Positions 36,433 to 45,578 of a DNA stretch of 64,000 bases are shown in pieces. The notes beneath the pieces are model-generated. The model did not search any database, was not told the origin of the DNA, and was given only the letters and a program-made list of their open reading frames with translations. This stretch comes from Lachnospiraceae bacterium. GTDB lineage: Bacteria > Bacillota > Clostridia > Lachnospirales > Lachnospiraceae. The first letter of the stretch is position 1. The number at the start of each line of letters is the position of its first letter. The translations under genes and the position numbers were made by a program. The DNA lies in NCBI GenBank assembly GCA_017517305.1, contig JAFWZV010000007.1:1-64000 (forward strand), in the 5' to 3' direction.

Positions 36433-37197
36433 ATGTTATTTGCAATAGACGTAGGAAATACTAATATAACAGTTGGTTTATTTGAGGGTGAGGAGCTAAA
36501 ATATACATTTCGTATGACTACAGGTATATCACGTACCTCAGACGAATATGGTATGTTCTTTGGAGATTGGCTTACACTTCGTGGAATGAGCATAGATGAT
36601 ATTGATTCAGTAATTATTTCATCAGTTGTTCCCAAGGTTATGCACTCACTTACAAGTGGAATAATCAAGTATCTTCACGTTACACCTATAATAGTTGGAC
36701 CAGGAATTAAGACTGGTATTAATGTTGCAATACCTAATCCAAAAGCTTTAGGTGCTGATAGACTTGTAGATGCTGTTGCAGCATATGAGCTTTATGGTGG
36801 TCCGGTTATTGTTGTTGATTTTGGAACTGCAACAACTCATGATTTGGTTCTTGCTGATGGAGTATTTCATTCAGGTGTTACAACCCCTGGTATAAGACTT
36901 GCAGCCAGTGCTCTTTGGACAGGAACAGCAAAGCTTCCTGAAATTGAGATTACTAAGCCAGACACTATACTTGCTAAGGATACAGTTACTAGTATGCAGG
37001 CTGGTGTGTTCTTTGGTTGTATAGGTCAGACTGAATATATTATAGATAAGATTAAAAAGGAATCAGGCTTAACAGATATAAAGGTTGTAGCTACAGGTGG
37101 TTTGGGTAAGCTAATATCTGAGAACACAGATAAGATAGATGTGTATGATCCGAATCTGACTCTTCAGGGATTAAGAATTATATACGAAAAGCAGTAG
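36433..37197 (+). CDS. coaX: Type III pantothenate kinase
   Basis: A 254-aa kinase for the first step of coenzyme A synthesis. ATG 36433 follows AAAGGAGAT; upstream in-frame starts run through the previous gene. Motifs are [29 protein letters not shown] and [11 protein letters not shown], all typical of CoaX. The catalytic Asp of GADR is present. Confidence 0.95.
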   Translation: MLFAIDVGNTNITVGLFEGEELKYTFRMTTGISRTSDEYGMFFGDWLTLRGMSIDDIDSVIISSVVPKVMHSLTSGIIKYLHVTPIIVGPGIKTGINVAIPNPKALGADRLVDAVAAYELYGGPVIVVDFGTATTHDLVLADGVFHSGVTTPGIRLAASALWTGTAKLPEIEITKPDTILAKDTVTSMQAGVFFGCIGQTEYIIDKIKKESGLTDIKVVATGGLGKLISENTDKIDVYDPNLTLQGLRIIYEKQ

Positions 37198-37210
37198 TCA
37201 GGAGATTAGT

Positions 37211-38158
37211 ATGTTAGATTTTAAGGACAAAATCATACTGGCGCCTATGGCAGGTATTTGTGACCTGCCATTTCGTTTGTTGTGCAAGGAGCAGGGAGTA
37301 GATATCCTATACACAGAGATGGTTAGCGCAAAGGGTATGCATTACAATAACAAGAATACAGGACCTCTTATAATGACAGATAAGAGGGAAGAACCTATAG
37401 GCGTTCAGATTTTTGGAAGTGAGCCAGAGCTTATGGGAGAGCAGGCTAAGCGCTTAGAGGATAAGGGCTTTGCTTTTATTGATGTAAATATGGGCTGCCC
37501 AGTACCTAAGATAGTTAATAACGGTGAGGGTTCTGCTCTTATGAAGAAGCCGGAATTAATAGGTCAAATAGTAGAGTCACTGGTTAAAAGTGTTAGTCTT
37601 CCTGTAACCATCAAAATCAGAGCAGGATTTACCCCAGATAATCTGAATGCTCCTGAGATTGCTCGTATTGCACAGGAGTCAGGTGCATCAGCAGTGGCTG
37701 TTCATGGAAGAACCAGAGAACAATATTACCAAGGGGTTGCCAATTGGGATATTATACGACAGGTTAAGGAAAATGTAACCATACCGGTTATAGGTAATGG
37801 AGATATAACCTGTGGGAAGGATGTGCTTAGAATCAAAGAGGAAACTGGTTGTGATTCATTTATGATAGGAAGAGCTGCTAAGGGAAATCCTTGGATATTT
37901 AAAGAGATAAAGCACTTCTTAGCAACAGGAGAGGAATTACCTAGACCAACAAATAAAGAAATAAGAGATATGATGCTGCGTCAGGCTCAGCTTATGATAG
38001 AATACAAGGGCGAATATACAGGAATCCATGAGATGCGAAAGCATGTAGCCTGGTACACACAGGGAATCAAGGATTCAGCAAAGCTTCGCGCCAGTATAAA
38101 TATGGTTGAAAGCTATGAGGAGATGAAGGAGCTTATCGACGCAACCTTACTCGTATAG
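37211..38158 (+). CDS. dusB: tRNA-dihydrouridine synthase (DusB type)
   Basis: A 315-aa flavoenzyme reducing uridine in tRNA. The barrel begins ILAPMAGICDLPFR. The catalytic Cys is in VNMGCPVPKIV, followed by KIRAGF, VHGRTREQYY and the FMN phosphate site MIGRAAKGNPWIF. A helical tRNA-binding tail completes it. A stem-loop terminator follows directly. Confidence 0.94.
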   Translation: MLDFKDKIILAPMAGICDLPFRLLCKEQGVDILYTEMVSAKGMHYNNKNTGPLIMTDKREEPIGVQIFGSEPELMGEQAKRLEDKGFAFIDVNMGCPVPKIVNNGEGSALMKKPELIGQIVESLVKSVSLPVTIKIRAGFTPDNLNAPEIARIAQESGASAVAVHGRTREQYYQGVANWDIIRQVKENVTIPVIGNGDITCGKDVLRIKEETGCDSFMIGRAAKGNPWIFKEIKHFLATGEELPRPTNKEIRDMMLRQAQLMIEYKGEYTGIHEMRKHVAWYTQGIKDSAKLRASINMVESYEEMKELIDATLLV

Positions 38159-38206
38159 AAAAAAAGGATGTACGCCAGGTTAAGATGAAGGAGTGCATCC
38201 TTTTTT
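38159..38206 (+). terminator. Terminator of the dap-coaX-dusB operon
   Basis: AAAAAAGGATG pairs with CATCCTTTTTT, giving an 11-bp stem with a six-T tail. The A run on the other side would also allow action on the minus strand. Confidence 0.82.
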
Positions 38207-38229
38207 GTTGTATTGTATGTAAAGAAAAC

Positions 38230-38350
38230 AGGGCCTGTGCCAAAAACTATATTCCGGCCGCGACAGGGCTGGGCTAAGCTGACCGTTTTAAGTGTCAGCG
38301 CGGCCCAGTCCCTAGGCAGGCCGGCCAATGTGTTTCCTTGCACAGGCCCT
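38230..38350 (+). repeat. GC-rich structured repeat, copy 1
   Basis: The outer stem is AGGGCCTGTGC (38230) with GCACAGGCCCT (38340). The core CCGGCCGCGACAGGG pairs with CCCTAGGCAGGCCGG (38254-38324), and a central hairpin GCTGAC/GTCAGC has the loop CGTTTTAAGT. Copy 2 lies at 41894. It sits 5 bp from the stop codon of the minus-strand AP2 gene. Confidence 0.8.
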
Positions 38351-38355
38351 ACAAT

Positions 38356-39138
38356 TTATATATGGTACAACTTCCCGGAAATTTTTATGCTGTTGTACAG
38401 CTTCTTGTACTCCTCAGCTTTCAGGGGAGTAATGTAATTTTTGATAAAAGCCTTCTCAAATCCTAAACTATTTAGAGTATCCGCCGCTTTGTTATATGCA
38501 ACAGCGGCTTCAATCTCCGTGTCATATTTTCCTACCAGATAATCTCCATTGATATGGATATATGCACAATAGGTATTAATACCATTTTTGCTTTCAACTC
38601 TAACACCAGTATAGTTATTTATTACCTTAATATTTGAATATCTATAATCGTTAGGGTCTCCATTTGCCATAATATAATCTCTGCCATACACAGCAAAGGG
38701 CTTTATTCCAAATCTGCTGAGAATCTTGTATTGGCTTCCGTAATCACTTACAAATAAATACCCACCACGTTTTTGGATTTTGTGAGAAGCATAGAAGAAT
38801 AAATCATCTCTATCAAATTTCAGCACAGTTTTCCTGTCCATATAGTATTCGAAATATTGTTTTCTAATATAAATTGGAGTGGAAATGTATATTTTGTTGT
38901 CTCTGTAGTTTATTAGAGATATGAACTTGTCATGTGGGAGAGTTTGGCATGCGCTATAATCGTTTAAGGAAATGTTGGTGTTATCAACTACATTTTTTGC
39001 ATCCAAATAAGCCTGGTGTGCTTCACTTTCAGAAGAGTAGCTTCCCAGACTAATATGTTTGCTTTTATATGTAAATGAGGCTCTATAGTAAGTAGTGCCG
39101 TCCTTTTTATTTGCTTTGTAAACTCCCGCTTTATCCAT
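38356..39138 (-). CDS. AP2-domain protein, degenerate homing-endonuclease-like
   Basis: A 260-aa basic protein with two AP2-type DNA-binding segments. The first is at residues 5-52 (GVYKANKKDGTTYYRASF, then HISLGSYSSESEAHQAY) and the second near 175-240 (TGVRVESKNGINTYCAYI, then LVGKYDTEIEAAVAYNKAAD). The middle ends with NGDPNDYRYSNIKVINN, which resembles the tail of an HNH endonuclease domain, but the catalytic His-Asn-His set is not evident. AP2-HNH proteins are typical of mobile homing endonucleases, so this may be a decayed or domesticated copy. It stands alone on the minus strand beside structured repeat copy 1. Confidence 0.7.
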   Translation of the reverse strand: MDKAGVYKANKKDGTTYYRASFTYKSKHISLGSYSSESEAHQAYLDAKNVVDNTNISLNDYSACQTLPHDKFISLINYRDNKIYISTPIYIRKQYFEYYMDRKTVLKFDRDDLFFYASHKIQKRGGYLFVSDYGSQYKILSRFGIKPFAVYGRDYIMANGDPNDYRYSNIKVINNYTGVRVESKNGINTYCAYIHINGDYLVGKYDTEIEAAVAYNKAADTLNSLGFEKAFIKNYITPLKAEEYKKLYNSIKISGKLYHI

Positions 39139-39218
39139 AAATATGCAATTCCTTGTCTTATTATAGAAAAAGTATAAGACTTATGACAGCTTATGTCTAG
39201 AAAAAAATGTGAAAAGGC

Positions 39219-39248
39219 TTGACCTTGCATAGTGGGGTACTTTATAAT
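39219..39248 (+). promoter_or_regulatory. Promoter of the 3D-domain gene
   Basis: TTGACC (39219-39224), 18-bp spacer and TATAAT (39243-39248), about 70 bp before ATG 39321. Confidence 0.6.
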
Positions 39249-39320
39249 CACTATAGTGTTATGTAATTAATTTGTAACATATTTGAAAAAAGAAAGACAT
39301 AAAAGGCTGGTGTTATATTT

Positions 39321-40127
39321 ATGAAAGAAAAGCTAAAAAAATTCAAAAGCCAAATGATAGAAAAAACTACAGAGATTATGTCTGAGTACGGAAGATATAT
39401 AGGTTCAGGAATAGTTGTGCTAACATTATTTGTAGTCTGTGGTACAACACTTGCCACTAGAATTGCAGATAATAGTATGCCATCTGGAGTTATGATGACT
39501 ATACCTTCAGTGTCAGAGGGCAAGGAGCCATTTTCAGGAAATGTATTTTACGTAGAGGGAATTAGCTACAATGATATGATTACAGGTAGCTATGAGTCTG
39601 ACAAAGCTGAGGATATAGCAAAATCCGAGAAAGAAATTCAAGATATTTTGCTTGCCAAGCAGGAGGAGAGACAGAAGAAGGCAGCAGAGGAAGTCTTGAA
39701 TATGGAGTACCAGAATACGGATAATTTGGTAGTGTATGTGCCAGAAACCACTGTAACTACGTCAGGTACCACCGTTACTGCTGGTGCAGGCTCCCAGTAC
39801 ACAATGGCTGATGCTAATGGTACATATAAAAGCTTGGGAGAGTTTGAGCTTACAGCATATTGCCCATGTCCTATATGCTGTGGAATTTACAGTAATATGA
39901 CCAATCCAACTACTGCAAGTGGAACTAGAGCTACAGAGGGTAGAACTATTGCAACAGACACATCTGTAATACCATTTGGTACTAAGGTTGTAATCAATGG
40001 TAAGATTTATACTGCAGAGGATACAGGTGGAGCCATAAAGGGAAATCGTATTGATATTTACTTTGAATCACATACAGAGGCATTATATTTTGGTAGACAA
40101 AAGGCCCAGGTTTATCTGGCTGAATAG
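39321..40127 (+). CDS. 3D-domain cell-wall protein
   Basis: A 268-aa exported protein with one N-terminal membrane segment (residues 27-45, GSGIVVLTLFVVCGTTLA), a coiled linker and a C-terminal 3D domain. The domain has ELTAYCPCPICCG, TASGTRATEGRTIATD, VIPFGTKVVING and AEDTGGAIKGNRIDIYF, which includes the three Asp residues that name the domain. 3D domains act as lytic transglycosylases on peptidoglycan in resuscitation-factor-like proteins. The G5 domain often found with them is absent. Confidence 0.88.
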   Translation: MKEKLKKFKSQMIEKTTEIMSEYGRYIGSGIVVLTLFVVCGTTLATRIADNSMPSGVMMTIPSVSEGKEPFSGNVFYVEGISYNDMITGSYESDKAEDIAKSEKEIQDILLAKQEERQKKAAEEVLNMEYQNTDNLVVYVPETTVTTSGTTVTAGAGSQYTMADANGTYKSLGEFELTAYCPCPICCGIYSNMTNPTTASGTRATEGRTIATDTSVIPFGTKVVINGKIYTAEDTGGAIKGNRIDIYFESHTEALYFGRQKAQVYLAE

Positions 40128-40210
40128 TTGATTTTACTTGTTTTTATATATTTAATGTGTTATTATCCTTTTGGTTAATTACAAATATAAAAATATGAGG
40201 AGTTTTTGAT

Positions 40211-41698
40211 ATGGAATTAATATACAAAAGTACAAGAAATGCTAATGAGACAGCTACAGCATCAATGGCTATATTAAAGGGACTTGCTAACGAGGGTGGT
40301 CTTTTTGTGCCAGACAGCATCCCTGCATTTGATGTATCATTAGAGGAGCTTTCAAAGATGGATTACCGTCAGGTGGCATATAATGTTATGAAGCTTATGC
40401 TTACTGACTTTACTGAGGAAGAGTTAATGCACTGTATTAACAGCGCATATGATGATAAGTTTGATACTAAGGAGATTGCACCACTTGTTAAGAAGGCTGG
40501 GGCATACTACTTAGAGCTTTTCCATGGTTCAACCATAGCATTTAAGGATATGGCACTTTCAATACTTCCATATCTTTTAACTACATCTGCTAAGAAGAAT
40601 AATGTGGAGAATGAAATAGTAATTCTTACAGCTACTTCAGGTGATACTGGTAAGGCCGCACTTGCAGGCTTTGCAGATGTTCCTGGTACTAAGATTATAG
40701 TATTTTATCCTAAGAATGGTGTTAGTCCAATTCAGGAGAAGCAGATGGTTACTCAGAAGGGTGACAACACATTTGTAGTTGGTATCACAGGTAACTTTGA
40801 TGATGCTCAGACAGGCGTTAAGAATATGTTCTCAGATGTAGAGCTTAATAATTACCTTGCAACTAAGGGATATCAGTTCTCATCAGCTAACTCTATCAAC
40901 ATTGGACGTCTTGTTCCACAGATGGTTTATTATGTATACGCATACACTAGACTTGTGGCAAATGGTGACATTAAGGCTGGTGACAAGATTAATGTAGTAG
41001 TTCCAACAGGAAACTTCGGTAATATCCTTGCAGCTTACTATGCTAAGGAGATGGGACTTCCTATAGCTAAGTTTATCTGTGCTTCAAACGAGAACAAGGT
41101 ATTATATGATTTCTTTGAGACAGGAAGCTATAATAGAAATAGAGATTTCATTCTTACAACATCACCATCTATGGATATACTTATCTCAAGTAACCTTGAG
41201 AGACTTATCTACAAGATAGCTGGCAATGATGCTGCTAAGAATAAGGAGCTTATGTTAGCATTAAATAGCAAGGGTGAGTATACAATCACTGATGATATGA
41301 AGGCAAATCTTGCAAGCTTCTACGGAAACTATGCATCTGAGGCTGAGACATCAGCTACAATTAAGAAAGTATATGAGTCAGATAACTACATTATGGATAC
41401 TCATACTGCAGTTGCTGCAAATGTATATGATAAGTATGTTGCTGCAACAGGAGATACAACTCCAACAGTTATTGCATCTACAGCAAGTCCATATAAGTTT
41501 ACAAGAAGCGTTATGAATTCAATTGATTCAGAGTATGACAAGCAGAGTGACTTTGACCTTGTAGACGAGCTTAACCGTCTCTCTGGTGTAAAGGTTCCAC
41601 AGGCTATCGAGGACATTAGAACAGCTCCAGTTCGTCACAACACAGTATGTGACAAGGAAGACATGCTTAAGGTAGTTAAGGAATTCCTTGGAGTATAA
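40211..41698 (+). CDS. thrC: Threonine synthase
   Basis: A 495-aa PLP enzyme converting O-phosphohomoserine to threonine. The PLP lysine is in FHGSTIAFKDMAL, with TATSGDTGKAALAGF and VVPTGNFGNILAAYYAKEMG downstream. The length and N-terminal TRNANETATASMAILKGLANEGGLFVP match the long (bacterial/fungal) ThrC type. GAGGAG lies upstream. A strong terminator follows. Confidence 0.96.
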   Translation: MELIYKSTRNANETATASMAILKGLANEGGLFVPDSIPAFDVSLEELSKMDYRQVAYNVMKLMLTDFTEEELMHCINSAYDDKFDTKEIAPLVKKAGAYYLELFHGSTIAFKDMALSILPYLLTTSAKKNNVENEIVILTATSGDTGKAALAGFADVPGTKIIVFYPKNGVSPIQEKQMVTQKGDNTFVVGITGNFDDAQTGVKNMFSDVELNNYLATKGYQFSSANSINIGRLVPQMVYYVYAYTRLVANGDIKAGDKINVVVPTGNFGNILAAYYAKEMGLPIAKFICASNENKVLYDFFETGSYNRNRDFILTTSPSMDILISSNLERLIYKIAGNDAAKNKELMLALNSKGEYTITDDMKANLASFYGNYASEAETSATIKKVYESDNYIMDTHTAVAANVYDKYVAATGDTTPTVIASTASPYKFTRSVMNSIDSEYDKQSDFDLVDELNRLSGVKVPQAIEDIRTAPVRHNTVCDKEDMLKVVKEFLGV

Positions 41699-41838
41699 GA
41701 TTAGCGCTTCGTGTTTTGTAGAACACAGAATACAAATAATAAGACAGTTCGTTTGTACCATCCTGTCTATAAACAAAACCAGGACTATTTATAAGGCATA
41801 AGGATACACATAGTTGTATTCTTGTATATGAGTATTAG

Positions 41839-41871
41839 CCCCGTAAGTAGAATCCTACTTGCGGGGTTTTT
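41839..41871 (+). terminator. Terminator downstream of thrC
   Basis: CCCCGTAAGTAG pairs with CTACTTGCGGGG (one G-T pair) around AATC, then TTTTTG. Confidence 0.9.
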
Positions 41872-41893
41872 GTTAATAAGGATTATTATATAA

Positions 41894-42010
41894 AGGTGCG
41901 GCACCATATCCTTTATTCCGGCCGCGACAGGGTGGGGACTAAGCTGACCGTTTTAAGTGTCAGCGTGGACCCACCCTAGGCAGGCCGGCCAATATGTATC
42001 ATTGCCGCCT
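41894..42010 (+). repeat. GC-rich structured repeat, copy 2, in the queD leader
   Basis: The core CCGGCCGCGACAGGG and CCCTAGGCAGGCCGG (41918-41988) and the central hairpin with loop CGTTTTAAGT are identical to copy 1. The stem arms differ yet still pair: GGGTGGG/CCCACCC here against GGGCTGGGC/GCCCAGTCCC there, and outer AGGTGCGGCA/TGCCGCCT against AGGGCCTGTGC/GCACAGGCCCT. It lies 32 bp before queD in the same orientation as copy 1. The rest of the 344-bp gap holds the thrC terminator and AT-rich sequence. Confidence 0.8.
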
Positions 42011-42042
42011 CTTATCAGGAAGCCAACAAGGAGGAAAAAACT

Positions 42043-42462
42043 ATGTACACCTTAAAGACAAGTGCCAGCTTCGACAGCGCACATTTTTTAAAGGGATATG
42101 AGGGCAAGTGTTCAAATATTCATGGTCATAGATGGACCGTGGAAATTGAGGTTGCCAGAGAACAATTAGATACAGACGGTCAGTGTAGAGGTATGATAGT
42201 TGATTTTTCTACCTTAAAGTCTGACTTAGGAGAATTAGTGGATTATTTGGATCACTCCCTGATTATTGAGGAGGGAAGTCTAAAGCCCAAAACTATGGAA
42301 GCATTAGTGGAAGAAAATTTTAGAATTATAGAAGTGGATTTTCGTCCAACAGCAGAGAATTTTGCACAATATTTTTACAGTGCGATGACAGATAAGGGAT
42401 ATAAGGTTGCTAAGGCCACAGTATACGAAACGCCAAATAACTGTGCAACATACAGCAAGTGA
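42043..42462 (+). CDS. queD: 6-carboxy-tetrahydropterin synthase
   Basis: A 139-aa enzyme of the queuosine precursor pathway, acting on dihydroneopterin triphosphate. Zinc ligands are in FDSAHFL and NIHGHRW, the catalytic Cys is in GKCSNIHGH, and VDFSTLK and LDHSLI are conserved. AGGAGG precedes ATG 42043. It is first of a four-gene set making preQ0. Confidence 0.95.
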   Translation: MYTLKTSASFDSAHFLKGYEGKCSNIHGHRWTVEIEVAREQLDTDGQCRGMIVDFSTLKSDLGELVDYLDHSLIIEEGSLKPKTMEALVEENFRIIEVDFRPTAENFAQYFYSAMTDKGYKVAKATVYETPNNCATYSK

Positions 42463-42498
42463 TTGTTAACATAATATAGAAAACAAAGCGAGTGTAAT

Positions 42499-43167
42499 AT
42501 GGGAAGATTTAAGGTTGTTGAAAAGTTCATAAGCATTAATGGAGAGGGAAGATGTGCAGGTGAATTAGCTGCATTTATAAGATTTGCAGGCTGTAACTTG
42601 AATTGCTCCTACTGTGATACAAGATGGGCAAATGAAGCAAATGTGCCATATGAGATATTAAGCGAGGAGGAAATATACGCTTATATTAAAGAGCAGAATG
42701 TTAATAATATAACACTTACTGGTGGAGAACCCCTACTTCAGGAAAATATAGGTAGATTAATTAAGCTTCTGTCAAAAGATAAGAGCTTAAGAATTGAAGT
42801 AGAAACTAACGGTGCAGTTTCATTAAAGGACTACATAGATATAGGGGATAATGTTACATTTACCCTTGACTATAAATTACCTGGCAGTAAAATGAATCAT
42901 ATGATGGTTATGGAAAATTATGACCTTATTAGGATACAGGATACAGTGAAATTCGTGGTGTCAGATCAAGAGGATTTGGATAAAGCAAGAGAAATAATTG
43001 AGGAATATAGTTTGACGGATAAGGTTGCAGTATATCTTAGCTCCTCCTTTGGTGTTATAAAGCCAGAGGATATTGTAAATTATATGATAGAGCATAACTT
43101 GAATAAGGTAAAGCTACAGCTACAGATGCATAAGTATATCTGGGATCCGAATAGAAAGGGAGTTTAA
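42499..43167 (+). CDS. queE: 7-carboxy-7-deazaguanine synthase
   Basis: A 222-aa radical SAM enzyme forming the 7-deazaguanine ring. The cluster motif is [14 protein letters not shown] (CxxxCxxC form), followed by LTGGEPLLQ and [24 protein letters not shown] at the N-terminus is family-specific. folE begins 1 nt after its stop, pointing to coupled translation. Confidence 0.95.
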   Translation: MGRFKVVEKFISINGEGRCAGELAAFIRFAGCNLNCSYCDTRWANEANVPYEILSEEEIYAYIKEQNVNNITLTGGEPLLQENIGRLIKLLSKDKSLRIEVETNGAVSLKDYIDIGDNVTFTLDYKLPGSKMNHMMVMENYDLIRIQDTVKFVVSDQEDLDKAREIIEEYSLTDKVAVYLSSSFGVIKPEDIVNYMIEHNLNKVKLQLQMHKYIWDPNRKGV

Positions 43168-43168
43168 C

Positions 43169-43747
43169 ATGGCAATAGATAAGGAAGCAATAAGAGAACA
43201 TATAAAGGGAATATTAATAGCATTAGGAGATGATCCTGATAGAGAGGGACTTAAGGATACTCCTGACAGAGTTGCTCGTATGTACGAGGAGGTCTTTGAG
43301 GGTATGAATTATAGCAATGATGAAATAGCGGCCATGTTTGATAAATCCTTTGAACAGCCAGGGGAAGCTTCTGAGGATATGGTTTTAGTTAAAGATATAG
43401 AAGTGTTTAGCTATTGTGAGCACCATATGGCGCTTATGTATGATATGAAGGTTTCTGTTGCCTATATTCCTCATGGAAAGGTGATTGGACTTAGTAAGAT
43501 TGCCAGAATAGCTGAGATGGTTGCAAAAAGACTACAGCTTCAGGAAAGAATAGGTACAGATATAGCCTATGTTATGTCCAAGGCAACAGGATCTAATGAT
43601 GTGGCTGTAATCATAGAAGGCTGTCATAGCTGTATGACTGCCAGAGGAATAAAAAGTAAGGGTGCTAAAACGGTTACTACTACATTAAATGGAAAGTTTA
43701 AGGAAGATGCAGGATTACAGAACAGACTTATGATGATGCTTAAGTAG
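43169..43747 (+). CDS. folE: GTP cyclohydrolase I
   Basis: A 192-aa enzyme converting GTP to dihydroneopterin triphosphate, the substrate for QueD. Zinc ligands are in FSYCEHHMA and [24 protein letters not shown] is the conserved active-site strand. Placement inside the que cluster indicates a role in queuosine supply, although it could also feed folate synthesis. Confidence 0.96.
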   Translation: MAIDKEAIREHIKGILIALGDDPDREGLKDTPDRVARMYEEVFEGMNYSNDEIAAMFDKSFEQPGEASEDMVLVKDIEVFSYCEHHMALMYDMKVSVAYIPHGKVIGLSKIARIAEMVAKRLQLQERIGTDIAYVMSKATGSNDVAVIIEGCHSCMTARGIKSKGAKTVTTTLNGKFKEDAGLQNRLMMMLK

Positions 43748-43757
43748 GAGGAGAACT

Positions 43758-44414
43758 ATGAAGAATAAGAATGAGGCAGTAGTTGTATTTAGCGGTGGTC
43801 AGGATAGTACTACCTGTTTACTTTGGGCTATGAAAAAATATGATAAGGTTTATGCAGTATCCTTTGATTATGGTCAAAGACATGTGTTAGAGCTTGAATG
43901 TGCAAAAGAAATATGTAAAAAGCTTAATGTTGAGCATACAATAATGGATATGAGCTTACTTAATCAGCTTGCCCCTAATTCTCTTACAAGAGATGATATT
44001 GAGGTAGATAAGGATGCACCAGCTGAGGGAACTCCTAATTCCTTTGTTGAGGGGAGAAATATGGTATTTCTTACATTTGTGGCCATATTTGCAAAGGTTA
44101 GAGGGATAAGTGATATTATAACTGGTGTATCTCAAAGCGATTTTTCTGGTTATCCAGATTGTAGAGATGTGTTTATTAAATCTCTTAACACAACTCTTAA
44201 CTTGGCAATGGATTATGATTTTGATATAATAACTCCATTGATGTGGATTGATAAAGAGGAGACATGGGAGCTTAGTGATAAGCTAGGTGGATTTGATATA
44301 GTTAGGGAAATGACTCTTACCTGTTACAATGGTGTAAAAGGTGACGGATGCGGGGAGTGTCCGGCCTGTAAGTTGAGAAAGAAAGGCTTAGACGCATATT
44401 TAAAGCGTAGATAA
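43758..44414 (+). CDS. queC: 7-cyano-7-deazaguanine (preQ0) synthase
   Basis: A 218-aa ATP-dependent enzyme making preQ0 from the QueE product. The PP-loop is [12 protein letters not shown] near residue 9 and the C-terminal zinc site is CxxxxxxxxCGECPAC followed by [17 protein letters not shown] precedes ATG 43758. It ends the queuosine cluster; no queF is visible. Confidence 0.96.
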   Translation: MKNKNEAVVVFSGGQDSTTCLLWAMKKYDKVYAVSFDYGQRHVLELECAKEICKKLNVEHTIMDMSLLNQLAPNSLTRDDIEVDKDAPAEGTPNSFVEGRNMVFLTFVAIFAKVRGISDIITGVSQSDFSGYPDCRDVFIKSLNTTLNLAMDYDFDIITPLMWIDKEETWELSDKLGGFDIVREMTLTCYNGVKGDGCGECPACKLRKKGLDAYLKRR

Positions 44415-44443
44415 GTGTTTTATAGGACTTGGGGTGATGTTTT

Positions 44444-45442
44444 ATGAAAAAATTACTATTTATAGTTAATCCAAAAGCAGGAAAGTCTGCTATTAAGAGT
44501 GATATGTTAGATATCATTGTTACATTTTCTGAGGCTGGCTATGAGGTTACCACATATCCTACAGCTGGTCCTGAGGATGCGGAGAAAAAGGTTATAGAGG
44601 ATGGAGCAAATTACGACATGATAGTATGTGCCGGGGGAGATGGCACACTAGAGAATACTGTATGTGGATACATGCAAATGGGTGAGAAGAAGGTGCCTAT
44701 AGGGTATATTCCTGTTGGAACTACCAATGATTTTGCTAGAAGTGTAGGATTATCCAGAAAGCCGGCAGAGGCGGCCCGTCAGATTGTGAATGGGGAGAAA
44801 ACCACATTAGATGTTGGAAGGTTGGATGATAAGTACTTTGTGTATATAGCAGCCTTTGGACTATTCACAGATGTATCCTACTCTACTAATCAAAATCTTA
44901 AGAAATATATGGGCCATGCTGCATATGTGGTTGAAGCCATAAAAAATATTACGGATTTCAAGGGATATAATATTAAAGCTCAGTTAGATGGAGCTTTAGT
45001 TACTGGTGAATATATTTATGTAATGATTACAAACTCATTTTCTGTTGCAGGCTTTAAAATTAGAGGTGCAAAGCACGTAATACTAGATGATGGTAAGTTT
45101 GACTGTCTTATGGTTAAGATGCCTCATACAGTGGAGGAGTTAAGACAGGTACTTACAGCTTTCCTAACTAATGACATAGATGATACCAATCCTATGTTTT
45201 ATTCTTGTAAGGCAAGTAAGATAGTAATAGAATGTGAAGATGAGATACCATGGACCATAGATGGTGAGTTTGGTGGTAATAAAAAAACAGCAGTAATAGA
45301 GAATGTTAAGCAAGCATTTGAGATATATCTTGAATCAGGCTATAACAAGGAGGATTATCAGAGTCAGTATGCAGCTACAGAGGAGCAAGAAATATTTGAC
45401 GATGAAGATATTCTTGAAATTGCTGTATCAGAAGATGAATAA
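44444..45442 (+). CDS. Diacylglycerol/lipid kinase family protein (YegS/DagK type)
   Basis: A 332-aa protein with the lipid-kinase pattern: FIVNPKAGKS at residues 5-14, VCAGGDGTLENTV, IPVGTTNDFARSVG and a C-terminal IDGEFGG. Members phosphorylate diacylglycerol or sphingoid lipids with ATP at the membrane. The acidic tail (EEQEIFDDEDILEIAVSEDE) is an extra. A stem-loop terminator follows. Confidence 0.92.
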   Translation: MKKLLFIVNPKAGKSAIKSDMLDIIVTFSEAGYEVTTYPTAGPEDAEKKVIEDGANYDMIVCAGGDGTLENTVCGYMQMGEKKVPIGYIPVGTTNDFARSVGLSRKPAEAARQIVNGEKTTLDVGRLDDKYFVYIAAFGLFTDVSYSTNQNLKKYMGHAAYVVEAIKNITDFKGYNIKAQLDGALVTGEYIYVMITNSFSVAGFKIRGAKHVILDDGKFDCLMVKMPHTVEELRQVLTAFLTNDIDDTNPMFYSCKASKIVIECEDEIPWTIDGEFGGNKKTAVIENVKQAFEIYLESGYNKEDYQSQYAATEEQEIFDDEDILEIAVSEDE

Positions 45443-45464
45443 TATATTAGAATATGAGATTAAT

Positions 45465-45523
45465 AAAGCAAAAGTCCTGATGCCATATTATGGTATATGT
45501 CAGGGCTTTTGCTTTACTTTTTT
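45465..45523 (+). terminator. Terminator of the lipid kinase gene
   Basis: AAAGCAAAAGTCCTGA pairs with TCAGGGCTTTTGCTTT (one G-T pair) around a 19-nt loop, then ACTTTTTTC. Confidence 0.85.
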
Positions 45524-45578
45524 CCTAAGATGGAATATAATTAAACTAATAATGTTTTGAGACAGGAGATAACTTGGT

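Noticed and set aside
38213-38437. A 74-codon plus-strand ORF across the structured repeat
   Set aside because: It has no ribosome site, lies over palindromic sequence and runs into the AP2 gene on the other strand.
38230-39138. HEARO/OMEGA-type RNA with its HNH protein
   Set aside because: The protein lacks RuvC/HNH signatures of IsrB and the RNA is much shorter than a HEARO RNA.
39251-39523. A 90-codon minus-strand ORF
   Set aside because: It is antisense to the start of the 3D-domain gene, whose coding signal is much stronger.
41894-42010. The structured repeat as a preQ1 riboswitch
   Set aside because: An almost identical core occurs at 38230 away from any queuosine gene, and no preQ1 class signature is visible.
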